From Xanthocytophaga flava (lineage in GTDB: Bacteria; Bacteroidota; Bacteroidia; Cytophagales; 172606-1): DNA of 64,000 nt. The DNA lies in the NCBI GenBank assembly GCA_030068525.1, contig JASJOS010000009.1:310001-374000 (forward strand). Reading direction: 5' to 3'. The notes beneath the pieces were generated by a model. The model saw only the letters and a program-made list of their open reading frames with translations. It did no database searches and was not told the DNA's origin. Shown piece by piece: positions 26,013 to 34,947 of the stretch (positions within the stretch are counted from its first letter, which is position 1; every line of letters begins with the position of its first letter). The position numbers were made by a program, and so were the translations under genes.

Positions 26013-27074
26013 TTATTGCTGGCTATCTGCGGCCTGACGTCGTTCTATTTCCTGTACATGTGCTTTTCTTTGTTTTAGTACATTCAGATAACGTAGTGCT
26101 AAACGGTTTTTATAGTCGGTATAGGATCGTCCTGCCCATTCTATTGCCTGATCCAGATTGCCATTGATTTCGCTACTTATTGCCATGTTGTAACAGGCTC
26201 TGCCTGCTACTTTGTTTTTGGGATGCTGAGTTTCTCTTTCCCACAGTTCTGCTGCTCCTGCCCAATTACCAGTTTGTGCTCTGCGTTTGCCTACTTTAAA
26301 TGAGTCTGAACCCCGTACATAATATTCGCGCCATACCCTGATCTGGTAAGGAAGTAAACTACTGGCATATACCTGACCAATCTGGTAACTGGTTTGTTTC
26401 ACAGCTTCTTTTCGCTCCAGCAGTGCTGTTGCAGCTGCTACCGGATTAATGCCCTTGCCCACACTGGTCATTTGCCGTGACATAGGATGCTGGTCAATGA
26501 TCACTTTATTTTGTGGATCATAGATGCGCCATCCTGTTTTTATGGAGGTAAGCATAGTAGCCTGATGTTCAACAGCAGGGACTTTTACTCCCAGTGGGCC
26601 ATTTATGGTGATAGGCGTAGCAGAATAATTGATCTTGGAATTGGTATCAAAAAACTCTAGTACAAACAATGCGTCCAGTTGATTTTCCTGGCATATCTGA
26701 GAGACAGTTTCCCATGCTAAAGGAGAAGGAAATACATCCATGCCCGGACCTGTGAGTTCGGGTTTATCTAATTGCTTCACTGAAAGAAATCGATTGTTTT
26801 TTTCCAGATCAGCTGCTAATCCATGAATACTTTCTTTCGCCCCTTCCTTATCCAGTTTGGTTCCCTCTATAGACAAGACCTGATCTACCTTATCAATAGC
26901 TCTGGTTTGGTCTGATGGTTGAGTACGACCAATGATACCTACTTTCTTCAAATGAGGTGGCATCCAAATAGGCGCAGGTTCATTTACATTCAAGGTTAGT
27001 CCATTGGTAGATCTGCAAGCCATCCATGCAGGGATACATGCTAGTAAAATAAGGATTCTAACTATAGTCTTCAT
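26013..27074 (-). CDS. Lipoprotein with DUF6340-like domain and TPR-like C-terminus
   Basis: A 353-residue lipoprotein from ATG 27074 (an ATG at 27092 would add six residues). The signal peptide ends in the lipobox WMAC. The body (VGIIGRTQPSD, LDALFVLEFFDTNSKI, GWRIYDPQNKVIIDQ, YQIRVWREYYVRGSD) matches a family of Bacteroidota lipoproteins of unknown function usually labelled DUF6340. The last 100 residues (WAGAAELWERE, AGRACYNMAISSEINGNLDQAIEWAGRSY) look like TPR helices. It likely sits on the periplasmic face of the outer membrane. No operon partner is visible. Confidence 0.8.
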   Translation of the reverse strand: MKTIVRILILLACIPAWMACRSTNGLTLNVNEPAPIWMPPHLKKVGIIGRTQPSDQTRAIDKVDQVLSIEGTKLDKEGAKESIHGLAADLEKNNRFLSVKQLDKPELTGPGMDVFPSPLAWETVSQICQENQLDALFVLEFFDTNSKINYSATPITINGPLGVKVPAVEHQATMLTSIKTGWRIYDPQNKVIIDQHPMSRQMTSVGKGINPVAAATALLERKEAVKQTSYQIGQVYASSLLPYQIRVWREYYVRGSDSFKVGKRRAQTGNWAGAAELWERETQHPKNKVAGRACYNMAISSEINGNLDQAIEWAGRSYTDYKNRLALRYLNVLKQRKAHVQEIERRQAADSQQ

Positions 27075-27092
27075 TGCCTTTCTTGATCTCAT

Positions 27093-27437
27093 ACAATAAT
27101 ATTCCTATAAACAGGATAAGGTAGATAGACTACCTCTACTGTAACCACACAAACATAAGTATTCTACAGAGTTCATGTTGTGATAAGAGAAAGGCTAAAT
27201 TACAGAGGTATGGTTTTCATTGGGAATGTTTTTGTACTTAACTGTATCTCAGAATATATGATTGTTACTTTATCAAAATCTTGTAATAAAGGAAGTGGTA
27301 CCATACTATACCACTTCTCTTTCTGTCTTCCAAACAACTAAGATTAAGAGAGATTTGCCAAATAATATCGTTATACAGTCGCTTTGCTATTTATAAAGTC
27401 TGTTTAACTATAATGCAGTAGCAAAGACTACTATGCT
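27093..27437. other. Intergenic region between two same-strand genes
   Basis: About 345 bases upstream of the lipoprotein gene. It contains the inverted repeat at 27292-27317 but no ORF or RNA gene that I recognise. The promoter of the lipoprotein gene should lie in its left part. Confidence 0.5.
27292..27317. terminator. Inverted repeat, possible terminator of the esterase gene
   Basis: GAAGTGGTA (27292-27300) pairs perfectly with TACCACTTC (27309-27317) around an 8-base loop. On the minus strand it is followed by CTTTATTA, a weak T-tract, and it lies 120 bases past the esterase stop. Confidence 0.45.
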
Positions 27438-28265
27438 TTATCGGATGTGCTGACTGAAATAAATAAAATGATGTTGAATCGCATTATGCCAGTATTCTGT
27501 GTTATGATTTCCGGGTTGAGATATATAGGTAACAGGAATATTCAACTGATCGCAAGTCGTTTTAAGTCGCTGATGTACGGGGAAGAGAATATCTTCTGTG
27601 CCACAATCCACCAAAAAAGATTTTGGTTTCGTTTTAGCCTCTTTCAATAATGATACAATATTATATATATGCCATGTATTACCAGGTTTGCCCAGAAGTT
27701 TAGTCAAATCATCTGTTACACGGGGATTCTTGAAAAAGAGTATACTGGCACTTTTTAATAGGGGATAATCTACTTCCAACCCACCACTGGTACTTCCTGC
27801 TGTATTAAAATAATCCGGATGAAGTAGGAAATAACGTAGTGCACCATATCCGCCCATACTTAATCCGCTGATAAAGACATTATTGGAGTCTATTTGTAAG
27901 TGTTGGTGTACATAGGGAACAAGTTCATTGAAGAAGAAGTCTTCCATACGGGAGCCTTTGTCAAAAGGACTGTTGACATACCAGGACACAAAACCATCCG
28001 GACAGACAATAATCATTTGATATTGGTTAGCCAGTTGCTGACAATCGGTGGTCAGAGACCATTGTTTATAATTAGCACTATACCCATGCAATAAATACGT
28101 CAATGGGTATTTGTTAGTAGCCTGATAGGAAGCAGGTTTGAAAACCAGTACTGTATCAGGTTTAGACAGGTAAGGTGATTTAAAAATCCATTGCTCCTGT
28201 GCTGTCACCAAATGAATAAAGGTCATATATGCAATGACCGTAAGCCATAAATAAGATGTTTTCAT
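27438..28265 (-). CDS. Secreted esterase, esterase D / S-formylglutathione hydrolase-like
   Basis: A 275-residue alpha/beta hydrolase of the putative-esterase family. The ATG at 28265 begins a signal peptide ending in VTAQ. YLLHGYSANYKQW forms the oxyanion region, the nucleophile is S136 in GLSMGGYGA, the acid is probably D225 in DCGTEDILF, and the base is H254 in GNHNTEYWH. The fold and length match secreted feruloyl/acetyl-xylan esterase-like enzymes of Bacteroidota; the substrate is unknown. It is divergent from the HxlR regulator at 28364, 98 bases away, which may control it. Confidence 0.88.
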   Translation of the reverse strand: MKTSYLWLTVIAYMTFIHLVTAQEQWIFKSPYLSKPDTVLVFKPASYQATNKYPLTYLLHGYSANYKQWSLTTDCQQLANQYQMIIVCPDGFVSWYVNSPFDKGSRMEDFFFNELVPYVHQHLQIDSNNVFISGLSMGGYGALRYFLLHPDYFNTAGSTSGGLEVDYPLLKSASILFFKNPRVTDDLTKLLGKPGNTWHIYNIVSLLKEAKTKPKSFLVDCGTEDILFPVHQRLKTTCDQLNIPVTYISQPGNHNTEYWHNAIQHHFIYFSQHIR

Positions 28266-28363
28266 ATGATTTGTTTTTGGGAACAAAAATTCTATATGCT
28301 TGTTTGATTAGCAATAACCCGCAAAATTGTGAGTAGTGTTCTAACCTTTTTACTATCCTGGAA

Positions 28364-28753
28364 ATGAGAAAACAATCTTCTACAAACAGCCTGAATGAAC
28401 GTTTTCTGGCTCAAACCTGTGAGTTAAACACTGCTTTGAACATCATCAGTGGGCGATGGAAAGCACAACTGATTTATGAGATTGGAAGAGGTGTGAATCG
28501 GTTCAGCTTACTAAAGGAGCAGCTATCCAATATTTCTGATCAGGTATTGGGGCGACAATTGCGGGAGTTAGAGGAGCAGGAAATTATTGTAAAGGAAAAG
28601 CTGGAGCATTTGGTACCTGTTGGGATAGTTTATTCTCTTACTGAACAAGGATTATTACTATATCCTGTACTGGAAAGTCTCTGTCAATGGGGAAAGATCT
28701 ATACTTCTCCTACACCCAACTGTCCTTTGCAGATGGAGATGATAAACGAGTAG
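28364..28753 (+). CDS. HxlR-family winged-helix transcriptional regulator
   Basis: A 129-residue protein with the HxlR pattern: TCELNTALNIISGRWKAQLIY (conserved Cys at about residue 19 and GRWKxxLI), the recognition region ISDQVLGRQLRELEEQEII and the wing IVYSLTEQGLLLYPVLE. It is a second HxlR protein in the window, distinct from that at 3863. It is divergent from the esterase gene, which it probably regulates. A final Cys at about residue 122 (TPNCPL) could join the sensory Cys, but this is an inference. Confidence 0.9.
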   Translation: MRKQSSTNSLNERFLAQTCELNTALNIISGRWKAQLIYEIGRGVNRFSLLKEQLSNISDQVLGRQLRELEEQEIIVKEKLEHLVPVGIVYSLTEQGLLLYPVLESLCQWGKIYTSPTPNCPLQMEMINE

Positions 28754-29138
28754 GACTTGATGAGTTTGCTTCTCGTTTCCAGGAGGATAGTTTAAAGTAA
28801 AAGATGTGTGCAAACAAAGTGAATATGAAGCAGAGCATATAGAAACAGCTGAGATTGTACCGTTAACTTATCTGAGTAAACATATGGCTGAGTTTTCCAG
28901 GACAGAGCCTTTATATTCATTGTGCAGGAGGGGATTGCTCTATAATTGTCGCGTTGATTCTCAAAGCCAGGAGGATATGACAAGGTCATTGATATAGCTG
29001 GTGGGTTTAAAGCCATTGTACAAATCACCATACCTAAAACAGAGTAGTGTGTCTGTTCACATTGAAATAACAAATTCAGAATAGCGCAAAGCATAAGTAA
29101 ATAGTATAACCTCTTATTTAACCAAAATTTTTTTTAGT
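28754..29138. other. Intergenic region upstream of the YeeE/YedE pair
   Basis: About 385 bases. A 63-codon frame at 28806-28997 has no recognisable features or start context and is not called. The AT-rich end before 29139 should hold the promoter of the transporter pair. Confidence 0.45.
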
Positions 29139-29708
29139 ATGTTAGAATTGATTCGTCACCCCTGGCATTGGTCCATTGCAGGATTTCTGATTGGACTCAC
29201 TGTGCCTGCTTTGCTGTTGATTGGCAATAAGTCTTTTGGGATTTCTTCTTCGTTGCGACATATCTGTGCGGCGTGTATACCAGCAAACATTCCTTTTTTT
29301 AAATATGACTGGAAAAAAGAAGTCTGGAATCTGTTTTTTGTGGCTGGGATAATGATTGGTGGATTTATAGGTAACTACTTTTTATCTAACCCGGAAGCCA
29401 TTGTAGTTGCTCCTCATACACAGGAAACTTTACAACAACTGGGAGTGAAAGATTTTTCAGGACTGATGCCTGTAGATATTTTCAGTTTTGATAATCTACT
29501 GACAGCGAAGGGCTTGGTATTTTTTGTGATTGGAGGATTTATGGTAGGATTTGGAACACGTTACGCGGGTGGATGTACATCAGGACATTCCATTATGGGA
29601 TTATCCAATTTACAATGGCCATCACTGGTAGCGACCATCTCCTTTATGGTGGGTGGCTTTGCTATGACTCAGCTTCTGTTGCCATATATCATGCACTGGG
29701 TAAACTAA
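29139..29708 (+). CDS. YeeE/YedE-family sulfur transporter, first half
   Basis: A 189-residue inner-membrane protein with about four or five helices. The conserved loop YAGGCTSGHSIMGLS carries C146, the thiol that in YeeE relays thiosulfate through the pore. In many bacteria the transporter is one chain; here, as in many Bacteroidota, it is split into two half-size proteins, with the second half at 29743. The pair probably imports thiosulfate or another reduced sulfur species. It begins after a 385-base gap, so it heads the operon. Confidence 0.87.
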   Translation: MLELIRHPWHWSIAGFLIGLTVPALLLIGNKSFGISSSLRHICAACIPANIPFFKYDWKKEVWNLFFVAGIMIGGFIGNYFLSNPEAIVVAPHTQETLQQLGVKDFSGLMPVDIFSFDNLLTAKGLVFFVIGGFMVGFGTRYAGGCTSGHSIMGLSNLQWPSLVATISFMVGGFAMTQLLLPYIMHWVN

Positions 29709-29742
29709 ATAGATCCTCTCTTACAACTTTGTATAGCAAATT

Positions 29743-30285
29743 ATGGAAAAGTCAGTAAAAATACCTCACGCAGATGAGTTTGTAATTCTTCCTGAGAAAG
29801 GAGAAAAATCATATGTCAATCCTCATCCTGTAGAATGTGAAGCTCCTAATGAACAGGTGAAAAAAGAAACTATTTTCTCTAATCTGAAATATCTTATTGT
29901 TGGAGTTACCTTCGGAATTGTCTTTGTGAAAGCAGAGATTGTTTCCTGGTTCCGTATTCAGGAAATGTTTCGTCTGGATTCCTTTCATATGTATGGGGTG
30001 ATAGGTACAGCAGTAGTAACAGGTATGGTATCTGTCCTGCTAATCAAGCGATTGAATATAAAAACTTTGCAGGGAGAGAAAGTACAATTTCACCCAAAGA
30101 CATTTAATAAGGGACAAATTTTTGGCGGATTGATATTTGGTTTGGGTTGGGCTATTACAGGAGCTTGTCCCGGGCCATTGTTTGCTCAGATTGGGGCAGG
30201 TTTTGTTGTTGTGATTGTAACATTACTCAGTGCTATTGCTGGTACGTGGGTATATGGTTTACTTCGTGAGAAACTTCCTCACTAA
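29743..30285 (+). CDS. YeeE/YedE-family sulfur transporter, second half (DUF6691)
   Basis: A 180-residue membrane protein, 34 bases after the first half. About 45 cytosolic residues precede four helices. The conserved motif WAITGACPGPLFAQIGAG carries C142, the counterpart of the Cys in the first half. Together the two form the six-to-nine-helix YeeE-like channel for sulfur uptake. The Crp/Fnr gene at 30702, convergent, is a frequent neighbour of such pairs in Bacteroidota and may regulate them. Confidence 0.87.
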   Translation: MEKSVKIPHADEFVILPEKGEKSYVNPHPVECEAPNEQVKKETIFSNLKYLIVGVTFGIVFVKAEIVSWFRIQEMFRLDSFHMYGVIGTAVVTGMVSVLLIKRLNIKTLQGEKVQFHPKTFNKGQIFGGLIFGLGWAITGACPGPLFAQIGAGFVVVIVTLLSAIAGTWVYGLLREKLPH

Positions 30286-30701
30286 TAGTAAAAGCCATTA
30301 CATTTACTATACAATGGAGCAACACTTGCAACAAATAATACAACGAGCTGCCAGTCTTTTGTATTGGTCGGCATGGAGGATTTTTGTCATTGCACTACGT
30401 ATTAGTATACGGGTTGGAACCTTGCTTCTACCTCTAAAGTAACTAAAGTAAGGTAGTAGATTAATTGCAAAGGAACATCTGCATTCACCAGATGATTTGA
30501 AGCAAGACAATATTTATGTGAAAATACCTTGCATAGCCGGAAACTGGATAAAACCAGTGTCTTATCTTTGGACAAACCGTTCCTTCGGTGTAGTTGAAGT
30601 AATCCTTAAGCAGGAGCAAGGATGGACTTACCTGAAAGGTGGTTTATAATAGCATTTTGTATATTTTGGGTTATCTATGTGCTGATTTACTATAACTAAC
30701 C
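30286..30701. other. Region between the sulfur transporter and Crp/Fnr genes, with ORF remnants
   Basis: The same frame holds a 42-codon ORF (30314-30442), then TAA and TAA, then an open stretch to TAA at 30647 whose product (NIYVKIPCIAGNWIKPVSYL and on) looks protein-like but has no good start. A separate overlapping frame at 30622-30699 would give a 25-residue hydrophobic peptide. These may be remnants of a decayed small gene. Confidence 0.35.
30314..30442 (+). CDS. Possible 42-residue peptide
   Basis: ATG 30314 opens a 42-codon frame (MEQHLQQIIQRAASLL, then a hydrophobic stretch ending TLLLPLK) 28 bases after the transporter gene. The hydrophobic part (FVIALRISIRVGTLLL) could be a short membrane helix. 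There is no homology I recognise, so the call rests on position and composition only. Confidence 0.25.
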   Translation: MEQHLQQIIQRAASLLYWSAWRIFVIALRISIRVGTLLLPLK

Positions 30702-31289
30702 TTACTTGTTTTGCTTCAATAAATCATTCCGCATTTTGCTTAAAAACTCAGGAGTAACTCCAATATAGGAGGCAATATATTTCTGCGGAATATGATTGAT
30801 CAGAGTTGGATATCGTTTGCAAAAACGTAGGTAACGATCCTGAGCTGTCATACTGAGATTTTCCAGCGTTCGTTCCTGGTAGCTGACAAGAGATTTTTCT
30901 GTAATGATTCGAAAGAATCGTTCAAACTGAGGTATCTGAATGTATAACTTTTCCTGATCTGCTTTGCTTAGCAAAAGGACCTCTGTTTCTTCAATAGCAT
31001 CAATAGTAATATGCCCTGGCTGTCCACTGATAAGGCTATACATATCTGCTATCCACCAGTCAGGAGGAGCAAAGTTGAGAATGTGTTCAAATCCATTGAA
31101 ATCCGTAGTATAGCCCCGCATACAACCACTGAGCACAAAAGTCGAGTGTTTACAAACTTCTCCCCGATACAAATGAATTTGTTTTCGCTTAAGTTTGAGT
31201 GGCTGAAGCAAACTCATGAAATGTGCCTGCTCATCTGCTTCCAAGTGGATGTGTTTAGATATATTATTTAGGATAAGTTCGTTATACAT
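30702..31289 (-). CDS. Crp/Fnr-family transcriptional regulator
   Basis: A 195-residue protein. The N-terminal cNMP-binding beta barrel (about 15-120) includes LYRGEVCKHSTFVLSGCMRGY and a degenerate phosphate cassette, so cyclic nucleotide binding is doubtful. A long dimer helix (about 125-145) leads into a short helix-turn-helix (QKYIASYIGVTPEFLSKMRNDLL). There is no Fnr-type Cys set. This subgroup is abundant in Bacteroidota. It converges on the sulfur transporter pair, which it may regulate. Confidence 0.9.
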   Translation of the reverse strand: MYNELILNNISKHIHLEADEQAHFMSLLQPLKLKRKQIHLYRGEVCKHSTFVLSGCMRGYTTDFNGFEHILNFAPPDWWIADMYSLISGQPGHITIDAIEETEVLLLSKADQEKLYIQIPQFERFFRIITEKSLVSYQERTLENLSMTAQDRYLRFCKRYPTLINHIPQKYIASYIGVTPEFLSKMRNDLLKQNK

Positions 31290-31343
31290 ATTCTTTTGAC
31301 GGCGATTACCTGCAAGATCCGAAAAATAGGAAGCACAGATCTA

Positions 31344-34300
31344 TTAACCAAGCAGGGCCAATAGATCCATACGTGAAAGGGATTTTAGCATCTCTGAGTC
31401 TGTTTTAATGAGATCACCAACCAGATCCTTTTTTTTATCCTGTAATTTCATGATTTTTTCTTCGATAGTATTGGGACAAATTAGTCGCACTGCTACTACA
31501 TTTTTCTTTTGCCCGATACGATAACACCTGTCAATAGCCTGATTCTCTACAGCAGGATTCCACCAGGGGTCAACCAGATAAACATAGTCAGCTTCAGTCA
31601 GATTCAGCCCTATTCCACCCGCTTTCATACTAATCAGAAATACACGAACATCCTCATCTGTTTGAAAGGTATCTACCTGTTCAGCCCGGTTTTGAGTTTG
31701 TCCGGTAAGGTAGGCAAAAGAAATATTTCTGCTTTGCAACTCTGTTCGGATTAAGTCGAGCATGGTTACAAACTGCGAAAATACAAGTATCTTATGATAG
31801 GGGGACTTATTCTCAATCTCTTCCAGCAAGGCATCCAATTTGGCAGATGTACTACCATAGTATGCTTCATCACTAAGCAGGGCAGGGGAGTCACAGATTT
31901 GTCTGAGTTTGGTTAGTCCCTGTAGGATGTGCATGGTTTCCCGGGTAAGATCGCCTTCGTCTTTTGTCAGAAGAAAGTTTCGAAATTCATCAGTATAGGC
32001 ATTGTACAAATTACGTTGTTCAGTTCCCATTTCACAGTAGATCACCATTTCTGTCTTTTCTGGCAATTCATGGGCTACTTGCTTTTTAGTGCGCCGTAAT
32101 ATAAACGGATGAATTCGTTTTTGTAACTCCCGTGCTCGCTGACTGTCTTTAAACCGGTCGATAGGGATAGCATAGATATCTTTAAAGCGTTGACGTGTGC
32201 CCAATAATCCAGGGCAGGCAAAAGACAACTGGCTATATAGATCAAAGGTATTATTTTCAACAGGAGTGCCTGTCAGTACAATCCGGTTTCGGGATTGCAG
32301 CATGCGTACTGCCTTATATCGTTGCGAATCCGGATTCTTAATGGCTTGGGATTCATCCAGAATCACATAGTTGAATGAATACTGTTTCAGAAAACGAATG
32401 TCAGACAACAGAGTCCCATAGGTAGTGAGAACAATTTCATAGGCATCAAACTGCCGGGGATTTGTGATACGATATGCTCCATGCAATGTCAATACCTGAA
32501 TGGATGGAGCAAACTTTTCAATTTCGGCCTGCCAGTTAAAGATAAGAGAAGTCGGGACTACTACCAGATTCGTATTTTGCTTTACTTTATTCCGTTGAGA
32601 TAAGATAAAGGCAAGAACCTGAATTGTCTTTCCCAATCCCATATCATCTGCCAGACAACCTCCAAATCCAAATTCATCCAGAAAGTGTAACCAGTTTAAT
32701 CCCTGATGCTGATAGCTTCTAAGGGTTGCTTGCAAATCATGGGGAACAGGAACTGTTTCAATAGTATCAAAATGAGCTATTCTGGATCGTAATGTTTTGA
32801 GCTGGTCTTGCACATCAGCGGACAACATATCCTCATCATAGAGTTCGTCTATCAGGGAGAAATTCACCTTCGCTGTTCGAATGGATTCGTCCACAACCTC
32901 ACCTGCCTGGAAATAAGAAGCTAACTTCTCGATCCATTCCTGAGGGAGTATGCCTTGTGTACCATCTCCCAACTGTACAAATTTACTTTTGTTACGAACT
33001 GCCTGAAGCAAATGTTTTAGTGAAACCTTTTCTTTCCCATAACGGATAGTGACTGTCGTATCAAACCAGTCAATACCGCTGTTTACAAGGATAGAAATTT
33101 TGGCTTTGTTCTGATTGAGAGAATTGTTTTTTATATCATTGAATCCAAATACTGTAATATTCTGATTGGTCCATTCTTCGAATACATCCAGAAACCAGTC
33201 TTCATTGAGGAAGTCTTTTTTGGGCAGAAAGAAAAAATCTTTTCCTGCCTGAGTCATAAAATCAGGATGTTGTCGGAATATAATGGCAGTAAACCAGCGT
33301 TCAATTGTCTCATTTCGGTCAACTACAAAAGGCTTACCCAACAAATCGAGTGAATAGATTTGTTTTTTAGAAAGTACAGGTACCTCTACTTCTCCATATC
33401 TGATCACTGGAGTAATGAGTACATAATTTTCCCAGTCTGACAGATAGATAAGGTATTCAGGTGCGTTCGTGAAATTATGTAATGCCAGTTGCTGTGGAGT
33501 TGCTGGTTTTACATACGAGTAAATGATTTGAATCTGGTTTTCCAACCGGGAAAGGATAGTCTCTCGAAAACGTTCATATCTGGATTGATGGACAATCAGA
33601 GAATTATGGTGTTTTTTGAAAAAGCTGATTAGTCGTAACAGATCCGGATTAGCAATAAGATAGAGTGTATCTGCTATTTGAATAAAGTAGTCATACTTAA
33701 TTTGCAGGGTCTTTAAGGCATAAGCTCTCTCTTCCAATACAAGTTGTCCTGTGATTTCAAAAAACTCTCCCTTCTGATCAACTGACAAACGCATCTCAGA
33801 AGTCATTACCTTTAGCTGGACAGGGACTATAGAACTGGCATTAATCTGACTGGATACATTGGCATCATGGTAAAAGAAATCCAACTCCAATGGATTCTTA
33901 ATCAGTGCTGTCAGACCTTCTATGTCTGTTTCCGATTTGCTGGAATCGTAGTTGTGCTGAAATTTGGCAATAGCTGTATAAAAACGTAACTCATCTGTCT
34001 GATTGGTGGTCCATAACAGATCCAGAGGATTAATACTTTCCAGAGGACTTTTTACTTTCCCCTCACGAGTCACTCCTGTTTTAAGCAATTCTACAGTCAG
34101 ATGGTCATAGTACTTGTGTTTACGAAGTACAACAATGTATTTTGCGTTAACTGCCGAATGAGCAGGAGTAGAGAGAATAGATTTTGGATTGGAGAATAAC
34201 TGCTCCAATATATTTGCCTGGCTGGTTTCATTTACTGGAAAGAGTTCTTTCATGCGTGGTTTGATAGAAACATCTCTGCCTGTATATTCTAGTTCGAAGA

Positions 34301-34724
34301 ATTTATCCAGATTAGTTACTTGTTCCAGACCATAATCTATAGCAATTTGCCGGATTCGGGTGTGACGTAGTTTATCATCAAAGAAGATTCGAAGTTCATC
34401 TCTCTTCACTAGATTATACAGTACTTGTCTCTGCGATTCACACAATGAAGACTCTGAGTGGTTACAGGTACAACGCGCAATGATATAATTCGTTTGCTGA
34501 TGAATAGTAACCTGAGCAATTAATGGATGAGAAAACGACGCGGAATCTAGCGATATGGAAATTGGGACAAGATCAAAAAAGCCTCGGGTATCAATGGGGG
34601 TATGTATACTACTATGTGCTTCTATCACTGTAGAAGTAAGCGTTGTAAGTACGTGTCCTTCCAGAATATAGAAATGTGGTTCATTCGTATCGGGTAAATA
34701 CTCCTGTAAGTTTTCAGATAGCAT
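31344..34724 (-). CDS. SNF2-family ATPase/helicase
   Basis: A 1126-residue SWI2/SNF2 ATPase. The first 620 residues are a variable region with a SWIM-like Cys group near 84 (RCTCNHSESSLC) that lacks a clear final His. Motor motifs: Walker A ADDMGLGKT with K699, DESQ box in VILDESQAIKNP (about 788), LTGTPVENN, then the second lobe with LVFSQF, YLTGQTQNR, LISMKAGGIGLNL and AIDRCYRIGQ. It should be a DNA-translocating ATPase acting on protein-DNA complexes. Bacterial members include RapA, but this one belongs to the larger non-RapA group; the target is unknown. No methyltransferase or nuclease is adjacent, so a defence role is not supported. Confidence 0.9.
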   Translation of the reverse strand: MLSENLQEYLPDTNEPHFYILEGHVLTTLTSTVIEAHSSIHTPIDTRGFFDLVPISISLDSASFSHPLIAQVTIHQQTNYIIARCTCNHSESSLCESQRQVLYNLVKRDELRIFFDDKLRHTRIRQIAIDYGLEQVTNLDKFFELEYTGRDVSIKPRMKELFPVNETSQANILEQLFSNPKSILSTPAHSAVNAKYIVVLRKHKYYDHLTVELLKTGVTREGKVKSPLESINPLDLLWTTNQTDELRFYTAIAKFQHNYDSSKSETDIEGLTALIKNPLELDFFYHDANVSSQINASSIVPVQLKVMTSEMRLSVDQKGEFFEITGQLVLEERAYALKTLQIKYDYFIQIADTLYLIANPDLLRLISFFKKHHNSLIVHQSRYERFRETILSRLENQIQIIYSYVKPATPQQLALHNFTNAPEYLIYLSDWENYVLITPVIRYGEVEVPVLSKKQIYSLDLLGKPFVVDRNETIERWFTAIIFRQHPDFMTQAGKDFFFLPKKDFLNEDWFLDVFEEWTNQNITVFGFNDIKNNSLNQNKAKISILVNSGIDWFDTTVTIRYGKEKVSLKHLLQAVRNKSKFVQLGDGTQGILPQEWIEKLASYFQAGEVVDESIRTAKVNFSLIDELYDEDMLSADVQDQLKTLRSRIAHFDTIETVPVPHDLQATLRSYQHQGLNWLHFLDEFGFGGCLADDMGLGKTIQVLAFILSQRNKVKQNTNLVVVPTSLIFNWQAEIEKFAPSIQVLTLHGAYRITNPRQFDAYEIVLTTYGTLLSDIRFLKQYSFNYVILDESQAIKNPDSQRYKAVRMLQSRNRIVLTGTPVENNTFDLYSQLSFACPGLLGTRQRFKDIYAIPIDRFKDSQRARELQKRIHPFILRRTKKQVAHELPEKTEMVIYCEMGTEQRNLYNAYTDEFRNFLLTKDEGDLTRETMHILQGLTKLRQICDSPALLSDEAYYGSTSAKLDALLEEIENKSPYHKILVFSQFVTMLDLIRTELQSRNISFAYLTGQTQNRAEQVDTFQTDEDVRVFLISMKAGGIGLNLTEADYVYLVDPWWNPAVENQAIDRCYRIGQKKNVVAVRLICPNTIEEKIMKLQDKKKDLVGDLIKTDSEMLKSLSRMDLLALLG

Positions 34725-34947
34725 GTTGTCTTTTCCTTTTCTGCAACAGTCAATGTTATTTGAGGTGGAAAGTTAATGCATTTCATGCTTCTTTTCTGTA
34801 TAAAAGAAGTTAGCTTTCTATTTAAAGGCGAAGGACGAGTAATTTGGCAAGCGGTTTGTGCAAAAGTATGTAAGAGTGCCAGACTGCGGAGAGATCGTGA
34901 ATACTGTTTTATTTTGTAAAACCTCTACTTTTGTGAAAATACTTCGA

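Noticed and set aside
28806..28997. A 63-codon plus-strand frame between the HxlR and YeeE genes
   Set aside because: Cys- and Tyr-rich sequence without pattern, no signal peptide or domain, and an overlapping antisense frame of equal quality.
31344..34724. The SNF2 ATPase as part of a phage-defence system
   Set aside because: No nuclease, methyltransferase, PLD or other Dis/Drm-type partner lies next to it; stand-alone SNF2 genes of this kind are common in Bacteroidota.
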